A stretch of 64,000 bases of DNA, from positions 5,332,001 to 5,396,000 of the forward strand of contig NZ_JAPEOZ010000001.1 in assembly GCF_026340655.1 (NCBI RefSeq), written 5' to 3'. This document shows, piece after piece, positions 27,165 to 35,575 of this stretch (its first letter is position 1; each line of letters starts with the position of its first letter). Origin of the DNA: Streptomyces sp. NBC_01275. Its GTDB lineage: Bacteria; Actinomycetota; Actinomycetes; Streptomycetales; Streptomycetaceae. Both the position numbers and the translations under genes were made by a program. Below the pieces are notes generated by a model. It was not told the DNA's origin. It was given only the letters and a program-made list of their open reading frames with translations, and made no database searches.

Positions 27165-28370
27165 ATGACCGTGTGGGACGACCTCGTCGGGCAGGAGAAG
27201 GTGAGCGAGCAGCTGGCGGCCGCCGCTCGGGACGCCGACGCGCTCGTCACCGCGGCCGTCTCCGGCACACCGCCGCCCGAGGCCTCGAAGATGACGCACG
27301 CCTGGCTGTTCACCGGCCCGCCCGGCGCGGGCCGGGCGCGGGTGGCACGGGCGTTCGCCGCCGCGCTGCAGTGCGTGAGCCCGGACCGGGCGCTCGGCGG
27401 AGCCCCGGGCTGCGGGTTCTGCGACGGCTGTCATACGGCGCTCATCGGCACCCACGCCGACGTGTCCACGGTGGCCGCCGTGGGCTCGCAGATCCTCGCC
27501 GAGGACATGCGGGACACGGTGCGCAAGTCGTACACCTCGCCCGCCACGGGACGCTGGCAGGTCATCCTCGTCGAGGACGCCGAGCGGCTGAACGAGAAGT
27601 CCGCCAACGCGGTCCTGAAGGCGGTCGAGGAGCCTGCCCCGCGTACGGTCTGGCTGCTCTGCGCGCCCTCTCTGGAGGACGTGCTGCCGACGATCCGCTC
27701 CCGCTGCCGGCACCTGAACCTGGGCACGCCCTCCGTCGACGCCATCGCCGACATGCTCGTACGGCGTGAGGGCATCGAGCCCGCCGTGGCCGCGGCCGCC
27801 GCCCGGGCCACACAGGGGCACGTCGACCGGGCCCGCCGCCTGGCCACCGACCCCGCCGCGCGCGAGCGCCGCGCCGCCGTCCTCAAGCTCCCGCTGCGGG
27901 TCGACGACGTGGGCGGCTGCCTCAGGGCCGCCCAGGAGCTGGTCGACGCGGCGGCGGAGGACGCCAAGGTGCTCGCGGAGGAGCGGGACGGCAAGGAGAC
28001 CGAAGAGCTGAAGGCGGCGATGGGCGCGGCCCAGGGCGGCCGGATGCCGCGTGGCACGGCGGGCGTGATGAAGGACCTGGAGGACAAGCAGAAGCGCCGC
28101 AGGACGCGTACCCAGCGCGACAGCCTCGACGTCGCGCTCACCGACCTCACCGCCTTCTACCGCGACGTCCTCGCCCTCCAGCTCGGCTCCCGCGTCGCGA
28201 TCGCCAACGCGGACGCCGAGGACGCCCTGGAGCGGCTGGCCCGCGGCAGCAGTCCGGAGTCCACCCTCCGCCGCATCGAGGCGATCTCCGCGTGCAGACA
28301 GGCCCTCGACCGCAATGTGGCCCCGCTGCTGGCGGTGGAGGCGATGACGATGGCGCTGAGAGCGGGCTAG
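27165..28370 (+). CDS. holB: DNA polymerase III delta-prime subunit
   Basis: Clamp-loader subunit of 401 residues, AAA+ fold. The P-loop is altered (GPPGAGRARVARAF, with Arg in place of Lys), as expected for the non-ATPase delta-prime. A zinc module has CVSPD followed by GCGFCDGCHTA. The DEAH/SRC region gives VEDAERLNEKSANAVLKAVEEP and TIRSRCRHLNL; SRC is the arginine-finger motif. A Lys/Glu/Arg-rich insert lies at about 265-320. It starts at an ATG about 200 bp after tmk, a pairing seen in many bacteria (tmk-holB). No strong ribosome binding site is visible. Confidence 0.93.
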   Translation: MTVWDDLVGQEKVSEQLAAAARDADALVTAAVSGTPPPEASKMTHAWLFTGPPGAGRARVARAFAAALQCVSPDRALGGAPGCGFCDGCHTALIGTHADVSTVAAVGSQILAEDMRDTVRKSYTSPATGRWQVILVEDAERLNEKSANAVLKAVEEPAPRTVWLLCAPSLEDVLPTIRSRCRHLNLGTPSVDAIADMLVRREGIEPAVAAAAARATQGHVDRARRLATDPAARERRAAVLKLPLRVDDVGGCLRAAQELVDAAAEDAKVLAEERDGKETEELKAAMGAAQGGRMPRGTAGVMKDLEDKQKRRRTRTQRDSLDVALTDLTAFYRDVLALQLGSRVAIANADAEDALERLARGSSPESTLRRIEAISACRQALDRNVAPLLAVEAMTMALRAG

Positions 28371-28534
28371 AACGGGCTGGAGCGGACTGAGGGAGGCGGG
28401 ATCGGGCTGAAGGGCCGGGGACCGGGTCGTGATCAGGTCGGGATCGAGTCGTCCGTGCGTTGACTGCGTAACTCGTCCGTGGCACTTCGTGCACGTACGG
28501 CGTGCGGGCCATTGCGCAGAGTTACGCTCGCTTG

Positions 28535-30109
28535 ATGCACATCAGGCGCTCCCCCCGCAGGTCCCGTACCGGCGTCACCCTGCTCTCGCTCGCCGCGCTG
28601 CTCGTCTCCGCCTGCTCCGCCGGGTGTTCGACGGGGTCGGAGGGGGCGGCGTCGGTGGCGCTCGCCGCGCTGCCGAAGGCGACCCCGTCGGCGCTGTCGT
28701 CGTACTACGGACAGAAGCTCAACTGGCACTCCTGCGGGGTGCCCGGATTCCAGTGCGCCACGATGAAAGCGCCGCTCGACTACGCGCACCCGGAGGCGGG
28801 CGACATCCGGCTCGCCGTCTCCCGCAAGAAGGCGACGGGCCCGGGCAAGCGACTCGGCTCGCTGCTGGTGAACCCGGGCGGGCCGGGCGGCTCGGCGGTC
28901 GGCTACCTCCAGCAGTACGCGGGCATCGGCTACCCCGCGGCGGTCCGCGCACGCTACGACATGGTCGCCGTGGACCCGCGGGGCGTGGCCCGCAGCGAGC
29001 CCGTGGAGTGCCTCGACGGGCGGAAGATGGACGCGTACACGCAGACGGACGTCACGCCCGACGACCGGCGGGAGACCGGCGAACTCGTCGACGCGTACAA
29101 AGGGTTCGCGGAGAGCTGCGGCGCCCAGGCACCCAAGCTGCTGCGGCACGTCTCCACCGTGGAGGCGGCCCGCGACATGGACGTCCTGCGGGCGGTTCTG
29201 GGGGACGCGAAGCTGACGTACGTGGGGGCGTCGTACGGGACGTTCCTCGGGGCGACGTACGCGGGGCTGTTCCCGGAGCGGGTGGGACGGCTCGTCCTGG
29301 ACGGCGCGATGGACCCGTCGCTGCCCGCCCGTCGGCTGAACCTGGACCAGACGGCCGGCTTCGAGACGGCGTTCCAGTCGTTCGCGAAGGACTGCGTGCG
29401 GCAGGCGGACTGCCCGCTCGGAGCGAAGGGCACGACGCCTGCCCAGGTCGGCGAGCACCTCAAGGCCTTCTTCCGGAAGCTCGACGCCCACCCGATCCCC
29501 ACCGGCGACCCCGACGGCCGCAAGCTCGGCGAGGCCCTCGCCACCACCGGCGTGATCGCGGCGATGTACGACGAGAGCTCGTGGGAACAGCTGCGCGAGG
29601 CGCTGACCTCGGCGATCAAGGACAACGACGGCGCAGGCCTGCTCGTCCTCTCCGACAGCTACTACGAACGTGAGGCCGACGGCCGCTACGCGAACCTGAT
29701 GTCGGCCAACGCCGCCGTGAACTGCCTCGACCTGCCCGCCGCCTTCTCCACCCCCGACCAGGTGAGCGCCGCCGTCCCCGCCTTCGAGAAGGCGTCCCCG
29801 GTCTTCGGCGAGGGCCTCGCCTGGGCCTCCCTGAACTGCGCGTACTGGCCGGTGAAGCCCACGGGCGAACCGCACCGCATCGAGGCGAAGGGCGCCGCCC
29901 CGATCGTCGTCGTCGGCACCACCCGCGACCCGGCGACCCCGTACCGCTGGGCACAGTCCCTCTCCCGCCAGCTCACCTCCGCCCGCCTCCTCACCTACGA
30001 GGGCGACGGCCACACCGCCTACGGCCGCGGCAGCGCCTGCATCGACTCCGCGATCGACGCCTACCTGCTCCACGGGACGCCTCCGGCGAAGGGCAAGCGC
30101 TGCAGGTGA
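28535..30109 (+). CDS. secreted tripeptidyl aminopeptidase (alpha/beta hydrolase)
   Basis: Exported serine peptidase of 524 residues in the SlpD/Tap family. The signal peptide has RRSPRRSR then a hydrophobic core to LLVSACSAGC, which could be a lipobox. The oxyanion and HGGPG-like segment is LLVNPGGPGGSA. The nucleophile is Ser in VGASYGTFLGATYA near residue 232, and the catalytic His lies in GDGHTAYGRG near the C-terminus with an Asp in TTRDPATPY. It presumably removes tripeptides from secreted proteins. The ATG at 28535 is chosen because it directly precedes the signal peptide. Confidence 0.9.
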   Translation: MHIRRSPRRSRTGVTLLSLAALLVSACSAGCSTGSEGAASVALAALPKATPSALSSYYGQKLNWHSCGVPGFQCATMKAPLDYAHPEAGDIRLAVSRKKATGPGKRLGSLLVNPGGPGGSAVGYLQQYAGIGYPAAVRARYDMVAVDPRGVARSEPVECLDGRKMDAYTQTDVTPDDRRETGELVDAYKGFAESCGAQAPKLLRHVSTVEAARDMDVLRAVLGDAKLTYVGASYGTFLGATYAGLFPERVGRLVLDGAMDPSLPARRLNLDQTAGFETAFQSFAKDCVRQADCPLGAKGTTPAQVGEHLKAFFRKLDAHPIPTGDPDGRKLGEALATTGVIAAMYDESSWEQLREALTSAIKDNDGAGLLVLSDSYYEREADGRYANLMSANAAVNCLDLPAAFSTPDQVSAAVPAFEKASPVFGEGLAWASLNCAYWPVKPTGEPHRIEAKGAAPIVVVGTTRDPATPYRWAQSLSRQLTSARLLTYEGDGHTAYGRGSACIDSAIDAYLLHGTPPAKGKRCR

Positions 30110-30207
30110 CCACCCCTGACGGGACCCCTCCGGGGCGCGGTCTGAGCACCCCCGGAAACTGTGTAGACTTACCGACGTTGCTGACCGCACCATAGTGCGG
30201 ACAGCGC

Positions 30208-30281
30208 GCCGCCTTAGCTCAGATGGCCAGAGCAACGCACTCGTAATGCGTAGGTCTCGGGTTCGAATCCCGAAGGCGGCT
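30208..30281 (+). tRNA. tRNA-Thr (anticodon CGT)
   Basis: A 74-nt cloverleaf: acceptor gccgcct/aggcggc with discriminator T, D-arm tagctcagatggccagagca, anticodon arm cgcac-tCGTaat-gcg with CGT at the loop centre, and T-arm cgggTTCGAATcccg. CCA is not encoded. A TAGACT-like -10 element lies about 45 bp upstream. The tRNA marks the boundary between the core gene block and the accessory DNA to its right and is a plausible integration target, although I found no second copy of its 3' end within the window. Confidence 0.95.
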
Positions 30282-30285
30282 CTGG

Positions 30286-30323
30286 AAAACCCCGGGACTC
30301 ACTCGCCGTGACCTGGGGTTTTT
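30286..30323 (+). terminator. tRNA terminator
   Basis: aaaaccccggg (30286-30296) can pair with cctggggtttt (30312-30322) with one mismatch, and the 3' arm runs on into T residues, giving an intrinsic terminator directly after tRNA-Thr. From here to 30943 I see no convincing gene. Confidence 0.75.
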
Positions 30324-30943
30324 CCTTTTCTGCGGCCTCTGTACTGTCCCTGGCCCCCTCGCGGGGCAGCATTCAAGGGCCTCCGGTGGCCGAGCGGTGG
30401 CCATTTGTGCAGCGGGCGTGCAGCGGCGGTGGCCGGGGTGCGTGTGGAGCACGCTGAGATGTTGTCAGGTTCCTACAAAGCGCCTGGATGAGAGTTTTTC
30501 GGTGCCGGTCCGCAGCAGCCCGAGCGGCCTGGCTGCTGCGGCCTAGAAGCGGCCCGCCTCCGCCGTGGCTGGAACGAGCAGGAGGTGATCGGTGAGCCGG
30601 TCGTTCCTGGAAAGCGGGCTGGACTGACCGAGTGGCTGGTGGCCGTGGTGCTTGTGGGAAGACCGGGTGTGGCCATCCGTCGGGGGCGCAACGTGCGTCG
30701 TCCCGGGCCGCGATGGGGCCGCCGCGCAGCGAGTCTCGGCCACCGGCGCATACGTGCGCCCCGAGGCTGGATCGGCACAGCGCAACGACATCGGCCCGGA
30801 ACTCAGGCGAGTGCTTCGACCACCCAACAGGAACTCCTAATCCTAGGGATCTCCATGCCCCAATGATCAGCTGCTCACGATCAAGGGAGACGCCCAAGCG
30901 CGGACCGGAGACTTTCAAAGTCTTTGGCGACGGGGCCCACGGA

Positions 30944-32897
30944 TCAGGTGCCGGGTATTGCAGCTAGGGTGTCCCGCACCATTTTGGTCAAAGGGTGGTG
31001 GTCGCCGAGCACCCGCCGACTGTCGGTGAGGGTGCGCTCGAACAGTGGTACGGCCAGCCCCAGATCCCCTGTCGCTAGGTAGGCGCCGGCGAGGTTGCTG
31101 CGGGAGGTCACGGTGGCGGGGTGGTCTTCCCCCAGCAACCGTTTCCGGTCGGCGAGGGTTTGCTGATACAGCGGGACGGCCCGCCCCAGATCCCCCGCCG
31201 CTTGGTAGGCGCCGGCAAGGTTGTTGCGGGAGGTCAGGGTGACGGGGTCGTCTTCGCCGAACACTCGCCGACTGTCGGCGAGGGTGCGCTCGAACACGGG
31301 TACGGCCAGCCCCAGATCAACCGCCTCCCAGTAGTCGCTGGCGAGGTTGTTGCGGGAGGTCAGGGTGACGGGGCGGTCTTCGCCCAGCCGCTGCCCCCCG
31401 GTGAGGGTGCGCTCGAGATACACGGTGGCGAGGACGACGGCGCTCTGGTCTTGGAGGAACGATGCCGTCCGCGCGAGGAGGCGGGCGGTGGCGGCGGCAC
31501 CGGCGTCCGGTGGTGCGTGGTCGGCGAGAGCTTCGACGTGCGGGAGCAGAGCACGCCAGGTCGGCCAGTCAGTGGCGGTGTTCCAATGAGCGGGCAGAGC
31601 ATTGATCAGTTGGGTGGTGGCCAGAATGCGGGCCTCGTCGATGTCCTGTGGCTGCCGGTAAGGGTCCTCGTCGTTGGGGGTACGGGCGACGGTTTGGACC
31701 AAGGGGTGCACGTTCAGGGTGTTGTTGTACCCCGTAGCGAGCATGCTGTAGGCGGCCAGACGGCCGACAGCATGGGTAAGTGCGGGCGGGTCCGCGATGC
31801 CGTCCAGAAGGGTACGGGGAATAGCATCGGGGGCGTACCAGGCCAGGACCTGCAAGATGGTAGCGGTGAGGGGTTCGTCGGTCATCCGATTTTGGGTGAC
31901 GCGCCAGGTGCCGGCGATAGTGCCCTGCTCCAACATCTCGACCGTATACATGGCGAGCATGTCCAGGTAAATGCGTGGAGTGATGTCGGCCTCGGCGATG
32001 TAGGCAGCCGCCTGTTCGACGGCTAGCGGGAGGCCGCCCAGTTTCTCGCACAGTTCGTCCGCCCCGTCCAGTTCCCCAGGGGGGTTGGGGCTGACTATGC
32101 GGGTGAACAGTTCCACGGCTTCCGATTGGTCCAGGACGCCCACGGGGACGGGGGTCGCCAGGCCGCGCCAGCCACTGGTGCGGCGGCTGGTGATCAGGAA
32201 GCGCCCGCTTGACCGGCGGCGGTAGCGTGATCGGCCATGTAGTCGTCTGTGGCGCCGGACGCTACCCGGCCGACCGCGCATTCTGGCCAGCAGCCGGTGG
32301 ATGTCGGCTGGGTCGTTGACGTCATCCAGGATGACCAGCCAACCAGTCGTGGGCGGCGAGCCACTGCACCGCCCGCTCCTGCAGGGACTCGAGATCGAGG
32401 GACATTTCGTCGGACAGCGCGGGTTGCAATGCGGTTGCCAGAGCCGCCAGGCCCGTCTCTAGGGCGGCCGGGCTGTCAGCGCTGATCCACCAGATCGGGT
32501 AATAGTCGGCGGCGCGCTTGGTGGCCCAGTGCGCGGCGACGGTGCTCTTGCCGATCCCACCGAGGCCGTGGACCACCTGCACCACCATGGCGCCGGGGTC
32601 CTCTGGGGTCTCGTTGAGGCGGGTCAGGACCTGTTCGCGGCCGACGAATTGGTTCGGGTCCGGGTGTGGGGGGAGGTTGATCAATCCCGGAGGAGCTGGC
32701 ACATCCGGCCAGCGATCGCCCTCCGGCTGCTTCAGCGCATACGCCGACACGGCCACGCCGCCGATCGTCCCCACGATGCCCGCCACCTTGCCTGCGGTGT
32801 CCAAGTCCCCCACCACCACGAGCGCAATGAACCCTGCGGCCAGCAACGCGCCGACAACCGCCCCGCCCCAGGCCCGCCTCCTCCGCAGTCGTGTCAT
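30944..32897 (-). pseudogene. frameshifted STAND/NB-ARC NTPase with TPR repeats
   Basis: The minus strand holds two parts of one gene. The 5' part (from 32897) has two N-terminal membrane helices and the P-loop VVHGLGGIGKSTVAAHW, and its frame runs out after WLAAHDWL near 32335. The continuation VILDDVNDPADIHRLLAR is in the next frame. That frame then encodes LITSR, the GLPLAVEQAAAYIAEAD helix of NB-ARC proteins, and about 3.5 TPR units of 42 residues. A third frame near 32230-32290 may also contribute. Either the gene is dead or there is a sequence error. Related intact ATPases lie at 42589 and 49921. Confidence 0.75.
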
Positions 32898-33353
32898 ACA
32901 CCCATATGTACCTAACGGATGCCGTTACGTCATCTCGAGGTGAGCGACTGACCCGCTACCCAATACCGACGTCACGGCGTGAACCTAGCGTTTACAGCCC
33001 CATTAGCACTCTCTCGCCGCCCGTCGGGCTGCGACGCCGCCATCGAGGCCACCATTTCGGGACGCTCCGGCCCTGCCGCCAACCGCTATGGCCGGCGGCA
33101 GGGCGGTCGAGATGGGAAGAGAGAGCCAAGTGCCTACCGGCCGTGCACCTCACGAGGGTGCCGTCCACGCGTACGAGACCAGGTTCGCCACGTCCCGTGA
33201 GAGCCCGACGCGTACTCCAGACTCGCAACCACCCTGAGTGCCAGACTGGGCTCGTTGTGACCTCCAATCGAGGGAAAAACGCCATCGCACATATACCTCA
33301 TCGCAGAGTGGGGAATCAAGCTGACGAGGTCCTCAACTAGGAAGGTGTGGCGA
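32898..33353. other. intergenic region upstream of the RiPP-like cluster
   Basis: No supported gene. It contains a palindrome taacgg-atg-ccgtta (32913-32927) close to the start of the frameshifted STAND gene, which is a possible operator. Directly before the precursor gene, tcctcaactag (33330-33340) repeats the sequence spanning the precursor stop codon (33559-33569). Base composition drops in the last about 120 bp. Confidence 0.5.
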
Positions 33354-33569
33354 ATGCCAGAGAACTCATACCCGAAAAGCACTGAGTCGATTTCCGAACG
33401 CGCGTCCCGGCTCCGCGAAACACCCGGTTTTCAGGAGGAGGCGGAGGAGGTGGCGCACAATAATTCCACTCTCCATGGCGATAACGTTCACTCTGATGAG
33501 GAACATGAACCGGACCCGGAGGAGACGCCGTGGGACAAGTGGCAGGATTGGACAAAGATCCTCAACTAG
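33354..33569 (+). CDS. candidate RiPP precursor peptide with triple Trp-X-X core
   Basis: The 71-residue peptide starts at the ATG at 33354, 7 nt after AGGAAGGTG. The first about 50 residues are a hydrophilic, Glu/Ser/His-rich leader (SISERASRLRETPGF then QEEAEEVAHNN). A very acidic hinge (DEEHEPDPEET) precedes the C-terminal core PWDKWQDWTKILN. The core contains three abutting Trp-X-X tripeptides, WDK, WQD and WTK. This is the arrangement cross-linked by three-residue cyclophane-forming radical SAM enzymes, in which the Trp ring is bonded to the side chain of the third residue. A GrrM/OscB-like maturase lies 142 bp downstream. Precursor status is inferred from context and motif; I recognise no named family. 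Confidence 0.7.
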   Translation: MPENSYPKSTESISERASRLRETPGFQEEAEEVAHNNSTLHGDNVHSDEEHEPDPEETPWDKWQDWTKILN

Positions 33570-33711
33570 AGTCAGTAATTAATCCTGGTCGCGGCCCTGC
33601 GGAACGGCGGGCTGACATTAGGCGAGCCGGCGAGCGCACGTAGGTCATGACGCGAAGCCAGGTAGATTCGCCATCGGCACCTGGCGGACGCCAGCTGAAG
33701 GTTGGAACTCC

Positions 33712-34851
33712 ATGGCGAAAGGCCGAACAGAGATCGTAGTGATCCAGGCCACAAGCTTCTGCAATGTGGACTGCAAGTACTGCTATCTACCAGACCGGAA
33801 GCTGAACAAGCGCATCTCATTGGAGACGGTCGCCAAAATTGCGGATCGGCTATTTGAATCCTCTTTCATTGCCGACGCGGTAACGATTGTCTGGCATGCT
33901 GGAGAGCCACTTTCGCTGCCAATCAGTTTCTATGAGGAAGCGCACAAGCAGATTGAGCAGCGGAACACGCGCGGAGTAAAAATTACATGGTCGATCCAGA
34001 CCAATGCAACACTGATTACGGGCGATTGGTGCGAATTCTTCAAGCGGCACCAGGTCAGAGTTGGTATTAGTCTGGATGGACCGAGGAAGGTCCACGACGC
34101 ATATCGAGTGGACCGTGCAGGGAGAGGCACATTTGATCGGACCATGCGCGGCCTGCGACTGATGAGGGAAGCGGGTCTTCGACCCGCGATCATCGCCGTC
34201 GTAACGGATGCTTCACTGGCGTATCCCGAAGATATCTGGCGTTTCTTCACTGAAATCGGTGCCGCTTATGTTGGCTTGAACGTCGAGTCGGTGGAGGGCG
34301 TCAATGTTACCTCCAGCATGCAGCACGACGGCGCTGAGAATGCTTATAAGGATTTCCTGAAGCGGATTCTGTCAAGTATGGAAAAGGAGCCCTCCTCACC
34401 TCTGCTTCGCGAGTATGAAAACGCCATGCGTCACATCATGTCACAGAGTTCAAATACCCGCCCGCAGGATAATGTGCCAATGGCTATTCTCAACTTTGAT
34501 TGCGAGGGTAATGTCTCGACGTTCTCCCCAGAGCTGCTTACTGCACGCCATCATCGGTATGGTCAGTTCATCTTGGGAAATGTCTTCGAACAGTCACTTG
34601 AGGATCTAATTCATACTGATCGGTTTCGGTTGTTGAACGCAGAAATCGAGGAGGGAGTCAGCCGCTGTCGCGCGACGTGTGATTACTATTCTTTCTGTGG
34701 GGGTGGTTGGCCTGCGAATAAGTTGGCGGAGACCGACACTTTTAAATCGACCGAAACGTCTTCATGTCGGCTACGCATTAAATCGGGAGTCGACGCTATC
34801 CTTGAGCATCTTGAGGAGCGCTTTGATTCGGGTAGGGCAGTAACTCGCTGA
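33712..34851 (+). CDS. GrrM/OscB-like radical SAM/SPASM peptide maturase
   Basis: Radical SAM enzyme of 379 residues. The [4Fe-4S] motif is CNVDCKYC (CxxxCxxC) near residue 16, the SAM-binding GGEP equivalent is WHAGEPLSLP near 64, and TNATLI and GISLDGP follow. The C-terminal SPASM region carries its own cysteines: CEGN near 264, then CRATCDYYSFCGGGWPANK and a final SSCRL. The layout and wording match maturases that form cyclophane cross-links at aromatic residues. The start is an ATG with GAAGG 10 nt upstream. GC content near 50 percent is far below the surrounding 70 percent, suggesting recent acquisition. The adjacent WDK-WQD-WTK peptide is the likely substrate. Confidence 0.88.
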   Translation: MAKGRTEIVVIQATSFCNVDCKYCYLPDRKLNKRISLETVAKIADRLFESSFIADAVTIVWHAGEPLSLPISFYEEAHKQIEQRNTRGVKITWSIQTNATLITGDWCEFFKRHQVRVGISLDGPRKVHDAYRVDRAGRGTFDRTMRGLRLMREAGLRPAIIAVVTDASLAYPEDIWRFFTEIGAAYVGLNVESVEGVNVTSSMQHDGAENAYKDFLKRILSSMEKEPSSPLLREYENAMRHIMSQSSNTRPQDNVPMAILNFDCEGNVSTFSPELLTARHHRYGQFILGNVFEQSLEDLIHTDRFRLLNAEIEEGVSRCRATCDYYSFCGGGWPANKLAETDTFKSTETSSCRLRIKSGVDAILEHLEERFDSGRAVTR

Positions 34852-34870
34852 AGCGATAGGATACAGGATA

Positions 34871-35575
34871 ATGGTCGAGTATCAGCCGATCAGTCGATCG
34901 AACCAGAGGACGGTCATCATGTTCTCCGGCGGTATCGATTCCACTGTCCTGCTCTGTGACGTTGCTCGACAATCCTCAGTTCCGCCCATCGCGCTGCATT
35001 TCTCCGGATTCGCTGCGACTCGCGAGACCAGCGCCGCGAGAGCAATAGCTGAACGAATCGGAGCTGAATTCGTACCTGTGGACGTGAAATCTTTCGTGCA
35101 AGCGTGCATCCCCGAAGGTGCCCGGCCTCGGGACTCAGACGGTCGGCTGGTGTACGGAAATTCCGTTGTGCTGTCGATGTCAATTGCATTCGCCGTGGCA
35201 AGAGACATCCCACACGTCGCCGTGGGACTAAACGCCGACGACGCACTAGCATTCATCGAAAATCGCCCCGAATTCATCAGACAATTCCGTGATGGCCTGG
35301 AGCTATCAAGGGTTAACTGTAGGCTGCTTGTGCCCTACCACAGCTGGCCAAAGGCGAAGGTCCTACGCCGAGGGGCCGAGCTTGGGATCGATCTCGGTTT
35401 CACCTTCAGTTGCATGACCCCAACTCACGACTTGCATGACGGAACCTGTGCCTCATGCCTCGACAGGCAGGCAGCATTTAAGGCGGCCGACATGAGCGAT
35501 CCAACACAGTATGCGACTGGAACAATTGGATGCCGACCAAAAAAGGTGGAGGAAACAGATCTTCAACCCCCGTAG
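34871..35575 (+). CDS. QueC-like PP-loop ATPase
   Basis: The 234-residue protein has the PP-loop IMFSGGIDSTVLL near residue 20 and the QueC-type segment HVAVGLNADDALAFIENRPEFI near 115-136. QueC turns a carboxylate into an amide and then a nitrile at ATP cost, in preQ0 synthesis. Two features differ from canonical QueC. The substrate loop usually written DYSGYPDCRPEF reads DDALAFIENRPEF. The zinc site keeps three Cys (SCMTP and CASC), while the fourth position is Asp. No queD/queE genes lie nearby, so a substrate other than CDG is likely; the peptide from the first gene is the obvious candidate. It starts 20 bp after the maturase. Confidence 0.8.
   Translation: MVEYQPISRSNQRTVIMFSGGIDSTVLLCDVARQSSVPPIALHFSGFAATRETSAARAIAERIGAEFVPVDVKSFVQACIPEGARPRDSDGRLVYGNSVVLSMSIAFAVARDIPHVAVGLNADDALAFIENRPEFIRQFRDGLELSRVNCRLLVPYHSWPKAKVLRRGAELGIDLGFTFSCMTPTHDLHDGTCASCLDRQAAFKAADMSDPTQYATGTIGCRPKKVEETDLQPP

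Noticed and set aside
23564..27313. Minus-strand open frame across the tmk fusion
   Set aside because: Shadow frame with low-complexity Arg/Leu/Gly runs produced by the coiled-coil coding sequence.
30473..30918. Small frames after tRNA-Thr on both strands
   Set aside because: No ribosome binding sites or motifs; the frames conflict with one another.
32891..33340. Plus-strand 149-codon frame before the RiPP precursor
   Set aside because: Composition shifts along its length, there is no ribosome binding site, and it is partly antisense to the STAND gene leader.
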